Assembly (NCBI RefSeq): GCF_003461245.1
Contig: NZ_QTWS01000018.1
Coordinates: 1-64,000, forward strand
Direction: 5' to 3'
From: Blautia sp. AF19-10LB
GTDB taxonomy: Bacteria; Bacillota; Clostridia; Lachnospirales; Lachnospiraceae
Length of the DNA stretch: 64,000 nucleotides
Part shown: positions 27,507 to 36,844 of the stretch, piece by piece
Numbering within the stretch: position 1 is the stretch's first letter
Layout: every line of letters begins with the position of its first letter
Translations under genes and position numbers: made by a program
Notes under the pieces: generated by a model
Seen by the model: the letters and a program-made list of their open reading frames with translations, nothing else
The model's database searches: none
Told to the model about the DNA's origin: nothing

Positions 27507-28211
27507 ATGATCAAATTTGAAACCATAAACGAACTGACACTCAAAGTCACTACTACAGGCAACGACGTTATCTTCACCAAGACCGGTGCTTTTATCGCAG
27601 GCGACTGCAGCGGCAACACTAATTACCGCTTCGAAAAAGTCCTTCTCGGACCGCAGAAAAGTCTCGCCCAGGCAGCACTCGGCTCCCTGATGCGCCGCGT
27701 CACCGGTGAAAACATTCCTCTTACCAAAGTCACCATGAACGGTCCATCCGAAACCTATTACGCAGAAAGCGCACAGCATGTTCTGGTCTATAAACTGGAA
27801 CCGGGCGAAACGATCTCTGTCGAATCCGAAAACCTGCTTGCATTTACACAGGACTGCAAATACAGCGTCCGCTTCATCGGTGTCGGCGTTTTGTCCCAGA
27901 AAGGTCTTGCTACCACCACACTTACCGGAACTGGAAGCGAAGCTTATGTGGCGGTCATCACTGACGGAAACCCGATCGCACTCAGCAATGTACAGTCCCA
28001 CAATACGATCTCTGTCGATCCGGATGCTGTGATCTGCTGGATGGGCAATGGCGCCTGCGACCCGCGCATCACAACAGATGTCAACTGGAAAACCTTTATC
28101 GGACAGGCTTCTGGCGAATCTTATTCCTTTGAATGGCATGGCGGAATTCCGGTAACTGTTATCATTCAGCCTTCTGAACGCAGCGGCGGTATCCGCGTTG
28201 CAATCGATTAA
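27507..28211 (+). CDS. AIM24/TIGR00266 family protein
   Basis: A 234-residue beta-rich protein of the AIM24 family (double beta-helix barrel, no catalytic residues known). Visible features include MIKFETINELTLKV at the N-terminus, SAQHVLVYKLEPGETISVES in the middle and GNGACDPRITTDV toward the end. Bacterial members commonly sit beside ter genes, as here with the upstream TerD gene. Its exact role is not known. It has GGGAGG upstream. Confidence 0.85.
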   Translation: MIKFETINELTLKVTTTGNDVIFTKTGAFIAGDCSGNTNYRFEKVLLGPQKSLAQAALGSLMRRVTGENIPLTKVTMNGPSETYYAESAQHVLVYKLEPGETISVESENLLAFTQDCKYSVRFIGVGVLSQKGLATTTLTGTGSEAYVAVITDGNPIALSNVQSHNTISVDPDAVICWMGNGACDPRITTDVNWKTFIGQASGESYSFEWHGGIPVTVIIQPSERSGGIRVAID

Positions 28212-28213
28212 AA

Positions 28214-28246
28214 AAATATCCCCTGCCACTTTAGCAGGGGATATTT
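28214..28246. terminator. bidirectional terminator
   Basis: A perfect 13-bp stem AAATATCCCCTGC / GCAGGGGATATTT with a 7-nt loop, between the AIM24 gene and the converging P-type ATPase gene. Confidence 0.93.
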
Positions 28247-28261
28247 CAAAATCAGCTCTTT

Positions 28262-30901
28262 TTATTTGTTAGATCTCATGATCGCTTTTCGTACCATATC
28301 CACAGGGATGATCAGTACTCCAAGAACCATGGAAACAAGCAGTGCTTTCAGTGTCAGAGGAGTTGTGCTGAAGACTTCTCCACCGATCTGGATCAGGACT
28401 GTCTGAAGAACAAAGATCGCACCCATTACAAGGATAAATCTCTTATTTTCTCCAATATGCTCAAACAGGTTAAATCTCTCAGATCTGGTATTCAGACTGT
28501 TAAAGATAATCGCATAAATAAAGAATGCAAACATAAAGGTCTTCTCATACAGATCCGGATTTGAACATCCTGCCGGCATAACTGCTGTTGTGATTCCGCC
28601 GACATTTTCCAGGATCAGGATAGATCCCAGAGTGATAAATATTGAACTTACACCAATTGCAGATTTGATATATCCTGTCAGGATATTGTCGCTTCTCTTT
28701 GCCGGCTGCTCGTTCATGTAACGGTTCAGGATCGGCTCACCGCCGAATGCCATAGCTGCCAGTGTATCCATGATCAGGTTGATCCACAGGATCTGTACGA
28801 TAGAGAATGGCTCTGTCCAGCCAAGGATCGGTGCCAGAATGTTCATCAACAGGGTACTGATATTTACAGTTAACTGGAAGATCAGGAATTTGCCGACGGA
28901 TTTTGCCATCGTTCTACTGTTCAGTACACAGTCTTTGATAGAAGTCAAACTGTTATTCAGGATGACAACATCGCCTGCTTCCTGTGCAACTGCGGTTCCA
29001 TCTCCCATTGCAAATCCGATATCCGCCTGTTTCAGAGCAGGTGCATCATTGACACCGTCTCCGGTCATACCACAGACATCATCAAGCTGCTGTGCAACTG
29101 TGACAAGGCGTTTCTTGTCCAGAGGTTTCGCACGGCTGACAACACGAAGATTCGGAAGTTTTTTCTTAAGCTCATCATCAGAAAGCTGTTCCAGTTCATC
29201 ATGAGTAAGAACAACTTCTGTCTTTTCATCTTTGAGGATTCCGGCTTCTTTTGCGATCGCAACGGCGGTCTCTTCGGCATCACCGGTAACCATGACTACC
29301 TGGATTCCGGCACGGTTCAGGACTTCAACTGTTTCGATCGCATCTTTTCTTACGTTGTCTCGCAGAGAAAGGACTGCAAGAAGGATCTTCTGGGAACCAA
29401 TGATCTTCACTACGGAGAGAAGTTTCATAGTTCTCTTCGCCTGTGCGACCATCTGCTCTTCCACTTTGGCTTTCTCTGCAGATGTAAATTCTGCGATGCT
29501 GCCATCTTCTGTCATATAATGTGTTACGTCATTGATGATGTTCTCTGTTGCACCTTTCCAGTAAACAGTGCCATCATTTAGTTCTACGGTTGCACATTTC
29601 TTCTCGGAATCAAATCCGCTGATCTCTTTTACTTTGGACGCATCAACTTTATCCGGAGCACCCTTGGAAATAGCATAGGTCAGAAGTGCACGGTCCATGT
29701 TGTTACTTCCGATCGCTTTACCTTCAGAGATTTTTGCAAGGTTATTCAGAGTGATCGCTTCCAGGAAATCATTATGTGAGACATGGTCAACGATTCTTCC
29801 GTCTCCAAGGACAAACTCTACCAGTGAAAGATTTCCCTCGGTAATGGTTCCTGTCTTATCACTGAACAGAAGGTTCATGTAAGCAGAATCAGAAAAAGCT
29901 GCCTTATGGCTTACAAGGATGTTTTTCTTATACATGGATTCTGTGTTCATGGACTGAACCAGGCTGTTCATCATCGGAAGACCTTCCGGTACTGCCATGA
30001 TAACGATGGAGGCCATCAGCATAACAGCCTCTGCGATCAGAAGAAGTACAAATACTGGTGTGATTGCTTCATCTGCTCGCATGATAGAAAGAACAACCTG
30101 CAGGACACCTGCGATCGCTGCTGCAGAAACACCAAGTTTACCGATTCCGCCGGCAACAACTTCAAGTTTGAGGCTGGAAGTATCTTTACGCTCTTCTTCC
30201 TCGTTTTCATCGGTAAGGGCTTTGTTGATCTTACCAAGTTCGGATGCATCGCCAATCACGGTTGCTACCATATATGCCTCGCCGCTGGTAACGACTGATC
30301 CCATAAATACTTTATGTGCAGAAGAATAATCTGTAGATTCTGCTTCTTCCATGGTATCTGCTGCGGACTTGGACTCATCACGGGATTCTCCGTTCAGAGC
30401 TGCCTGAGATACTTTCACATTGCCTTTGAAAACAAGTCCGTCAACCGGGACTTTATCACCTGCCTGGATCAGAATGGTATCGCCTTTAACAATATCACTT
30501 GTGAGAACTTTGACAAGTTTGCCGTTTCTGAATACTTTGGCGTAGGTTTTGCTGTACTCTTCCTGCAAAGCCTCACTTCGTGATGTATTTCTGTATTCAG
30601 ACAAAGTGCTGAATCCAGTCGCAAGTGCGATCGCAATCACGATACTGATGATCTCAACGACATCATTGTCGCCGCTCAGTGCCGGAACGATCACGCCAAG
30701 GATTGCAAGTACAATCTTGAGTACCAGTGCAAGACATAGAACCTTGATCCAGATATCATCAAAAGCACCGATGAACATAGACCAGAGTGACTCTGTTTCT
30801 TTCTTGGCAAGTGCGTTGGTTCCATACTGCTGTTTGCTCTGCGCTGCCTGCTCCTCCGTCAAGCCCTGTTCAAGAGCTTTCCTGTTTAGTTTTTCACTCA
30901 T
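28262..30901 (-). CDS. P-type calcium-translocating ATPase (PII type)
   Basis: An 879-residue P-type ATPase expected to pump Ca2+ out of the cytoplasm. Order: N-terminal cation ATPase domain, actuator domain with ALNGES, helix-4 motif VPEGLP (304-309) typical of Ca2+ pumps, phosphorylated Asp348 in DKTGT, and the hinge TGDGVNDAPALKQADIGFAMG. C-terminal helices complete it. The ATG at 30901 is used; the frame extends upstream without a better site. It ends the yceG-telA-terD-terD run. A calcium pump beside calcium-binding TerD proteins fits, since TerC or such pumps occupy this place in other ter operons. Confidence 0.95.
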   Translation of the reverse strand: MSEKLNRKALEQGLTEEQAAQSKQQYGTNALAKKETESLWSMFIGAFDDIWIKVLCLALVLKIVLAILGVIVPALSGDNDVVEIISIVIAIALATGFSTLSEYRNTSRSEALQEEYSKTYAKVFRNGKLVKVLTSDIVKGDTILIQAGDKVPVDGLVFKGNVKVSQAALNGESRDESKSAADTMEEAESTDYSSAHKVFMGSVVTSGEAYMVATVIGDASELGKINKALTDENEEEERKDTSSLKLEVVAGGIGKLGVSAAAIAGVLQVVLSIMRADEAITPVFVLLLIAEAVMLMASIVIMAVPEGLPMMNSLVQSMNTESMYKKNILVSHKAAFSDSAYMNLLFSDKTGTITEGNLSLVEFVLGDGRIVDHVSHNDFLEAITLNNLAKISEGKAIGSNNMDRALLTYAISKGAPDKVDASKVKEISGFDSEKKCATVELNDGTVYWKGATENIINDVTHYMTEDGSIAEFTSAEKAKVEEQMVAQAKRTMKLLSVVKIIGSQKILLAVLSLRDNVRKDAIETVEVLNRAGIQVVMVTGDAEETAVAIAKEAGILKDEKTEVVLTHDELEQLSDDELKKKLPNLRVVSRAKPLDKKRLVTVAQQLDDVCGMTGDGVNDAPALKQADIGFAMGDGTAVAQEAGDVVILNNSLTSIKDCVLNSRTMAKSVGKFLIFQLTVNISTLLMNILAPILGWTEPFSIVQILWINLIMDTLAAMAFGGEPILNRYMNEQPAKRSDNILTGYIKSAIGVSSIFITLGSILILENVGGITTAVMPAGCSNPDLYEKTFMFAFFIYAIIFNSLNTRSERFNLFEHIGENKRFILVMGAIFVLQTVLIQIGGEVFSTTPLTLKALLVSMVLGVLIIPVDMVRKAIMRSNK

Positions 30902-30954
30902 TTTGGTGAATTCCTCTCTTAAAATAAATTTATATATATTCTGATAATGAAGCA

Positions 30955-30983
30955 GGAAGAGAAACTGCAAAAGTTTCTCTTCC
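30955..30983 (-). other. intercistronic hairpin between terD and ATPase genes
   Basis: GGAAGAGAAACT and AGTTTCTCTTCC form a perfect 12-bp stem with a 5-nt loop. No strong T-run follows on the minus strand, so it is more likely an attenuating or mRNA-stabilising element than a full terminator. Confidence 0.7.
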
Positions 30984-30999
30984 CAAACTCTTCACATCA

Positions 31000-31590
31000 T
31001 CATACATACCGTCTGCAAAGATCGCCGATCGATGTGTCCTTTGTGCCCTGACCGATGGCTCCGAATTTCCATTCGCCATTGTGTCTGTAGATCTCTCCAA
31101 AGATCATTGCGGTCATACCGGAATAATTCTCGGTAAGGTCATATTTACACATCTCGCGATTGGTACTTCCATCTACAATTCTGATAAATGCATTTTTGAT
31201 CATTCCAAAATGCTGTTTTCTCTGGACTGCTGAATAGATATTTACAACGATCACGATCTTGTCATATTCCTGCGGCACCCTGGAAAGTTCAATGAGGATC
31301 TGCTCATCATCGCCTTCTCCCTCGCCAGTCAGGTTATCTCCCATATGACGGACAGTGCCTGATTTGTGCACAAGATTTCCGAAATAAACAACATCTGTCT
31401 TATCCACAAATTTACCATTCTTAAGCAGGATCGCGGTCGCATCACAGTCAATATCTGCCGCCTTAAAAAGCCCGAACAGCCCTGATCTCTGCTCTACCGC
31501 ATCCCATCCAAGTCCTACGAGTACATTTGAAAGTCCCTTGCTCTCTTTGCTGAGACTGACTTTCTGTCCTTTTTGCAAACTAATCGACAT
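31000..31590 (-). CDS. terD: TerD family stress protein (first of two)
   Basis: A 196-residue single-domain TerD protein. Family features: SLQKGQKVSL at the start, VGLGWDA, DIDCDATAILL, the calcium loop [13 protein letters not shown] (about residues 90-102), and the C-terminal GEIYRHNGEWKFGAIGQG. It is 64 bp downstream of its paralogue in the same operon. TerD proteins are cytoplasmic, membrane-associated calcium binders of the ter stress system. GGGAGGAG precedes the ATG. Confidence 0.95.
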   Translation of the reverse strand: MSISLQKGQKVSLSKESKGLSNVLVGLGWDAVEQRSGLFGLFKAADIDCDATAILLKNGKFVDKTDVVYFGNLVHKSGTVRHMGDNLTGEGEGDDEQILIELSRVPQEYDKIVIVVNIYSAVQRKQHFGMIKNAFIRIVDGSTNREMCKYDLTENYSGMTAMIFGEIYRHNGEWKFGAIGQGTKDTSIGDLCRRYV

Positions 31591-31654
31591 ATTCTATCTC
31601 CTCCCGGCATTCGCCAGTCAGTTAATGTGTAACGTTGTTTTTGATGCAAAAAAA

Positions 31655-32236
31655 TTATGCAACTTCGATTCCGTAATGTCCGCAGAGTGCTGCCAGACCG
31701 CCCTGGAATCCACTGCCGATCGCATTGAATTTCCATTCGCCGTTGTGTTTGTAAAGTTCTCCAACAACAATAGCTGTTTCGATGGAGAAGTCCTCTCCCA
31801 GATCATAACGGATCAGTTCCTGGTTTGTATCTTTGTCCACGATTCTGATATATGCATTGGAAACCTGGCCGAAGTTCTGTCTTCTTGCCTCTGCCTCATA
31901 GATCGTTACTGTAAAAGCAATTCTCTCAACATTTGACGGAACATCTGCAAGAACAACTTCCAGTTCTTCATCATCACCTTCGCCCTCGCCAGTACGGTTA
32001 TCTCCCATATACTTTACGGAAGCTGACGGATGTTCAAGATTTCCATAGAAGATGAATTCTTTGTCCGTCGGGCATTTACCATTGGAACCAAGCATAAATG
32101 CTGCTGCATCAAGGTCAAAATCTGCACCTGTGTCAAAAGCATTTACATCCCAGCCAAGTCCTACCATGATGTTCTTTAAGCCCGGATTTCCCTTTGTAAG
32201 ATCTACTTTCTGTCCTTTTGATAAATTGATTGGCAT
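31655..32236 (-). CDS. terD: TerD family stress protein (second of two)
   Basis: A 193-residue TerD protein, paralogue of the next gene. It shows [33 protein letters not shown], the calcium loop [13 protein letters not shown] and the end [15 protein letters not shown]. It has AAGGAGG upstream and lies 50 bp after telA. All calcium-loop acidic residues are kept. Confidence 0.95.
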   Translation of the reverse strand: MPINLSKGQKVDLTKGNPGLKNIMVGLGWDVNAFDTGADFDLDAAAFMLGSNGKCPTDKEFIFYGNLEHPSASVKYMGDNRTGEGEGDDEELEVVLADVPSNVERIAFTVTIYEAEARRQNFGQVSNAYIRIVDKDTNQELIRYDLGEDFSIETAIVVGELYKHNGEWKFNAIGSGFQGGLAALCGHYGIEVA

Positions 32237-32285
32237 AGCTGTTTCCTCCTTTATGATTTCCTCTTTTGAGAAATTTTAACATGTT

Positions 32286-33431
32286 TTATTTGCCTGCACC
32301 ACCATAGGTTTTGAGAAATTCCTGTTTGATATTCTCAAGGCGGGCCGCATCGTCGATACGCTGTTTTCTTGCTTCCTTCTGAATATTCTGCGTTTCCTCG
32401 ATACCATTGACGATCGTTCTCCACGTTGTTTCCAGCGTTTCGATCTTGACGGAACTTCCACTTGCAAGTCTCGCTGTCATCTTGGACTGCTCAACTGTAT
32501 TCCTGGCATTTTTGATCAACATTTCATTTGTCTTCTTGTCAAGTTCTGACAGTGCCTCTGCCTGGATCTTCTGGCGTTTGAGCATGACTGCCTGGGCAAG
32601 CCCCTGCTTAAAGACCGGAAGCGTAACGATAAACGCTGAATTGATCTTTCTGACAAGGTTCATATTGCTGTATGCCATTGTCTTGATCATCGGAATGGAC
32701 TGGATCGCAATATTCTCAGCAACGCGAAGATCCTGTGTACGCTGTTCCAGCATCATAAGTGCATTGTTCAGTCCTGCCAGTTCAAGCTGAATGGAGTTAT
32801 CTCCTGTCGCCTCAAAATCTGCCTGGCGCTGTGCAATGTAAGCTTCCAGTTCACGGCAGCCCTGCTCACCGGCAAGAATGTATTTGACAAGCTGATGGTA
32901 ATAATCGACATTTGCATCAAACATCTGCTCCAGCTTACGGTTGGACTGCTTGATCTCGCCCTCATACTCACGGAGCTGCACATAGATCTTGTCTACTTCC
33001 TCTCCCATTGTATGATATTTGTCGAGGATCTTTTCGAGCTGTTTCTTCATATTTCCAAACAGCTTGTTAAACAGGCCTTTGTTTTCCTGAAGTTCACTCG
33101 GATCAAACTTTGACATGATCTTGGACAGCGATTCAAGCATCTCACTGGACTCATCCAGCTGGCTCATACTCATGCTGTTCAGAACAACATCCGATGCTTT
33201 TGCAATCTCCTCTGCCGCCTCTGCACCGAAAGAAACGATCGTTTCGAGATTATTGACCTCGATCGTGCTTACAAGTGCGTCGACCTCCTCGGAATTCGTC
33301 AGTGTTTCATTCATTTGCTGACGGTCTGCCATGATATCATATGGCTGCACTGTCTCAATCTCAGTGCTGGCTGCCGGTGCAGATTCCACGGGTGATGCCG
33401 GTGGTGTTACCTTGCTGAAATCAATTCCCAT
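32286..33431 (-). CDS. TelA family toxic anion resistance protein
   Basis: A 381-residue, largely alpha-helical cytoplasmic protein of the TelA (KlaA) family, named for tellurite resistance and found in ter operons. The first 40 residues are proline- and alanine-rich; the rest is coiled coil with the family segments FNKLFGNMKKQLEKILDKYH and ETLETTWRTIVNGIEETQNI. It starts 6 bp after the yceG stop and precedes the two terD genes. Confidence 0.93.
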   Translation of the reverse strand: MGIDFSKVTPPASPVESAPAASTEIETVQPYDIMADRQQMNETLTNSEEVDALVSTIEVNNLETIVSFGAEAAEEIAKASDVVLNSMSMSQLDESSEMLESLSKIMSKFDPSELQENKGLFNKLFGNMKKQLEKILDKYHTMGEEVDKIYVQLREYEGEIKQSNRKLEQMFDANVDYYHQLVKYILAGEQGCRELEAYIAQRQADFEATGDNSIQLELAGLNNALMMLEQRTQDLRVAENIAIQSIPMIKTMAYSNMNLVRKINSAFIVTLPVFKQGLAQAVMLKRQKIQAEALSELDKKTNEMLIKNARNTVEQSKMTARLASGSSVKIETLETTWRTIVNGIEETQNIQKEARKQRIDDAARLENIKQEFLKTYGGAGK

Positions 33432-33437
33432 AACACT

Positions 33438-35708
33438 TTATCCTTTCCTGAATAGTCTGTCACGCCATGACGTGTGTGCTGTTAATGGAATCGTATTCCA
33501 GTCAGGAACCTGCAGATCATACATAAAATCTCCTGTCTGATGTTCTTCCATTAATCTCTGGTTAAAATGGTTATCCATATTGTAGCCTGTCGGAACAAAG
33601 AAAAGCACATCAAATCCCAGCAGGTTCAAAAATGCTGCATAGACAGAATCCTCCAAAGTGATCAGTACTTCTGAAGCATTGATGTAGATCAGTTTCGGAT
33701 TTTTCTTCGTAAAATCAAAATTCTGTATCAGCCGCGTGACCTGTTTCGGCAGGTTCAGTGCGACAGATATGATCGTATATTCTGTTCCATTCTCAAATGT
33801 TCCCCGGATCAGCCGCTGCTCGATCAACGCCTCCAGCTTGTCCAGGATGTACTCCTGCATCTCTTCCCGGAGAAATCCATACGGATATGCCGGATGATTC
33901 CGGATCTTCCTGCGCTGCAGTTTCCCGTTTCGGAAAAATTCCGCCGCGTACATTTTAATCGGATTCGGTGATGTGGAAGTCAGAAACGGAGGATGATCGA
34001 TCACCACCGTTTCCGGTGTCATCAACTGTTTGATCGAGATCCAGTAACCCTCTGTTTTCCTGTCCTTCACGCCGGATATTTTTGAAAAAATCACCGGCAT
34101 GTTCACGGTTCCGTCAGCCGTACTGAAATTTGGTCTGTATTTCATCTCCGTATTCCAGAGAAGTTTGATCTCCCTGTCCATAGTCTGCAGCGAGATCGTA
34201 TTGGCTTTCGTAAACTGCTGATCCCGGAATATCACAGAGTCATTGTACATCAGTGTATCCAGTTCCCGTTCTGCATGATACGCGGCAGTTCCTATATGAA
34301 GCTGTGCGTTTTGCTCCGGAAACTGATCCAATTTCATTGAAGTCTCATAATTTATCTCATATAAAAGAGTATCTTCAAGCATGCAGTGTTCATTCCGGTC
34401 CGGACACAGAATCAGGACATCCACCGGCACTCTCGCCAGAAATTTCATAAAAAGAACTTCATTTACATTCTGACATACGCCCAGATGGATAAAACAACCT
34501 GTGTCGTTTTTCTTCCAGTTCTTAAAAATCTGGTTCTGATATCTCCGGATCCAACACAAAAGATACACACCCTTATTCATCAGTCTGTTAAGATTGATCT
34601 CCGGCTCTCCTGCTTCCAGCTTCATCACTTCTGCAAAAGCCCTGCAGAGTACTGCCTGCAGAACCGGGCTCACCGGATATTGTATATTCATCTGCAGATC
34701 CGCGATCATCTGCTCCACTCCTGTATAGTGGTTTCTTCGGATCCTCATGATCTCATCTGTTGTCGGGTTTGGAATGCTGCCATTCACGATCACTGTCTGC
34801 CGCTTCTGATTCTTCAGTTCCAGATAAAACTGGTACAGATCATTTGCATAAGTAAGTTTATCCTCCACACCACCTATCCGCAGATAACAGTTATAAAAAA
34901 GATCCTCCCTGTCGCCGCGCTGCTCCGGTGCTTTGAGGATATCTGCCAGTCCACTTCCTTCGATCCAGGCATTTGTGCAGTTGATAAGCCCATCCTTTGA
35001 ACCAAACAACTTCTGATTCTCCTCTGCCTTCTCAACCTCTGCTCTCAGTTTCTTAAGTGAAAAATCCGCCGGGAATCCTCCGACGTTTTCTCCTGTATAT
35101 AAAGTAGATTTCTGAGACTGCGGATCAAGTTTCAGATACGCTTCATCTCCCATCGGTTCTGCAAGGACCACATCACATCCTGCATTTGAAAGAACAGAAA
35201 TCAGCAGAAGTTCATAATTACTGATCGAACCAACATAGAGGATCTTGGGAACATTTTGCTGTCCGAGCTGATTCACGATCCGCTCAAATTTGTAATAAAG
35301 CCAGCACATAAACTTGATATATGCATTCTTGAGCATATTTTCAGTTTTTCCCGCTCTTCTCAGTTCCTCCAGTGAATCATAGATGGAAGCGGCTACATTC
35401 TCGTTCTGTGAACGGTTCATCCTGGGAAGCCATTTCTGAAGCCCCGACATGATAAAGCCCATGCTGAGCTGAAAATCATTCCCCATCATTTCATAGTAAT
35501 AAGACAGATTCCCCTCCGTGGGATTCGGTATCTTACCCTCAACGATCACTCCGCATTTCCCCGCGGCATCATAATAATCGTACAGAAATCTGCCGATTTC
35601 TTCCGAGTAACCATTGATACGGTAAAAATAAACACCCTTTTCCCTACGCTTCCCCAACTCTGTAAAAAAGTCACTGAGGCTTTGAATTTCTTTATGTTCT
35701 AAAACCAA
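33438..35708 (-). CDS. yceG: YceG family protein of the ter operon
   Basis: A 756-residue soluble protein matching the YceG family (named for B. subtilis YceG, encoded in the yceB-I ter-like operon next to TelA). Two copies of a GKIPNPTEGNLSYYYEM / GSIPNPTTDEIMRIRRNHY segment suggest an internal duplication. The enzymatic role is unproven; a component of a biosynthetic module has been proposed. It starts with TTG at 35708, with GAGGTGAG upstream, and is the first gene of the minus-strand ter operon. Confidence 0.85.
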   Translation of the reverse strand: MVLEHKEIQSLSDFFTELGKRREKGVYFYRINGYSEEIGRFLYDYYDAAGKCGVIVEGKIPNPTEGNLSYYYEMMGNDFQLSMGFIMSGLQKWLPRMNRSQNENVAASIYDSLEELRRAGKTENMLKNAYIKFMCWLYYKFERIVNQLGQQNVPKILYVGSISNYELLLISVLSNAGCDVVLAEPMGDEAYLKLDPQSQKSTLYTGENVGGFPADFSLKKLRAEVEKAEENQKLFGSKDGLINCTNAWIEGSGLADILKAPEQRGDREDLFYNCYLRIGGVEDKLTYANDLYQFYLELKNQKRQTVIVNGSIPNPTTDEIMRIRRNHYTGVEQMIADLQMNIQYPVSPVLQAVLCRAFAEVMKLEAGEPEINLNRLMNKGVYLLCWIRRYQNQIFKNWKKNDTGCFIHLGVCQNVNEVLFMKFLARVPVDVLILCPDRNEHCMLEDTLLYEINYETSMKLDQFPEQNAQLHIGTAAYHAERELDTLMYNDSVIFRDQQFTKANTISLQTMDREIKLLWNTEMKYRPNFSTADGTVNMPVIFSKISGVKDRKTEGYWISIKQLMTPETVVIDHPPFLTSTSPNPIKMYAAEFFRNGKLQRRKIRNHPAYPYGFLREEMQEYILDKLEALIEQRLIRGTFENGTEYTIISVALNLPKQVTRLIQNFDFTKKNPKLIYINASEVLITLEDSVYAAFLNLLGFDVLFFVPTGYNMDNHFNQRLMEEHQTGDFMYDLQVPDWNTIPLTAHTSWRDRLFRKG

Positions 35709-35728
35709 CGATTCTCACCTCAATATTT

Positions 35729-35770
35729 ATTATAAATCATATTGTGACTCTCTTTTTTCAGAATAGTCAC
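35729..35770 (-). promoter_or_regulatory. candidate ter operon promoter with inverted repeat
   Basis: Minus-strand -10 TATAAT (35729-35734), 20 bp before the YceG start. An inverted repeat GTGACT (35744-35749) / AGTCAC (35765-35770) covers the expected -35, which is itself poor. It resembles a regulator site. Confidence 0.5.
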
Positions 35771-35881
35771 TGTAAATCATTTTATCATAGTCGACTGTTA
35801 ATTACTACAGGTCTGAATTATTTTAAGATAATTTTTAGAAAATAGTTACATTTGTCATATAGCGTAAAGTTATGTCCTATT

Positions 35882-36835
35882 TTACAGGTAATAGCAGTTT
35901 CCACTGCATCCGTATGGAAAAATCTGCTTCTTCATTTCTGTCCGGAAAGCAGCTTCTGTGTCTGTATTTTCCAGAATCTCAAGAGCAGTTTTGAGGTTTC
36001 GGATATCTTTCTCCATAAAATCGGTGTAGTTGCCTCTGCCGACCAGTTTCAGGTGTGTAATCCCGGCATCTCTCAGTCTGTAAAGTGCACATAGACCGCA
36101 GCCGGTCGCACCGCACAGATAGCCGTTGTCATCGTATTTGGGGACAGTGGCATCTTCATCCTCAGATTCATCTCGTACCGGTTCCGTCCAATAGGGAACC
36201 CTGCACAGATGCCCTAGCTCATCACAGTGAAGCGAATTACAGAACGCTCCCGTAAACTGGCACATCTCATTCAGCACAAAAGCCTCAAACTCTGTCTCCG
36301 CCCGTCTCCCACCGGCAGTTCTTTCCGAGCAGATCACAGACTGCATATCCTCGAAGCTGTTTTTCCTGTGAAAAATCACCCTCTTCAGATCCAGACGCTG
36401 AAAAACTTCCACTGTTCTGCGGTTGATCTCTCCCATCTCACCACTCATATGGATTTCGCACGGGATTCCCTTCTCTCTCAGATAAACGATCAACGCCGGG
36501 TCTGCAATAATATAGCTCATAAATCCAAGTTTCATACAGTTCTCTATGATCTCCACGATCTCCGGATACTGCTGTGGAATATAGTACAGGGAATTGAATG
36601 TCAGATGTACCGGCTTTTTGTATTTCCGAATCATTTCTGACAAAATTTCCAGTTCACTGAACGCCCCAAGCTGCACATGATAACACAATACCTCACGACG
36701 GTTGAGCGGCATGACAGTTCCGTACTTTTCCGTCCACGAATACGGTACAAATCCGCTGAAAAACTCATCTGCACCTGCTTCCACGAAACGGATATATTCA
36801 TCTACTGATCCCAGTCCTGCTGTAATCTTCATCAT
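35882..36835 (-). CDS. peptidase U32 family-like protein
   Basis: A 317-residue TIM-barrel protein of the U32 collagenase-like family. It begins MMKITAGLGSVDEYIRFVEA and has AGADEFFSGFVP, where U32 members have GADAVYxG. The C-terminal half carries cysteine groups (CQFTGAFCNSLHCDELGHLC and CGATGCGLCALYRL), probably an iron-sulfur site as in U32 hydroxylases such as RlhA or TrhP. Whether it acts on protein, RNA or cofactor is not known. It follows its unknown partner by 9 bp. Confidence 0.8.
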   Translation of the reverse strand: MMKITAGLGSVDEYIRFVEAGADEFFSGFVPYSWTEKYGTVMPLNRREVLCYHVQLGAFSELEILSEMIRKYKKPVHLTFNSLYYIPQQYPEIVEIIENCMKLGFMSYIIADPALIVYLREKGIPCEIHMSGEMGEINRRTVEVFQRLDLKRVIFHRKNSFEDMQSVICSERTAGGRRAETEFEAFVLNEMCQFTGAFCNSLHCDELGHLCRVPYWTEPVRDESEDEDATVPKYDDNGYLCGATGCGLCALYRLRDAGITHLKLVGRGNYTDFMEKDIRNLKTALEILENTDTEAAFRTEMKKQIFPYGCSGNCYYL

Positions 36836-36844
36836 CTTTTTACC

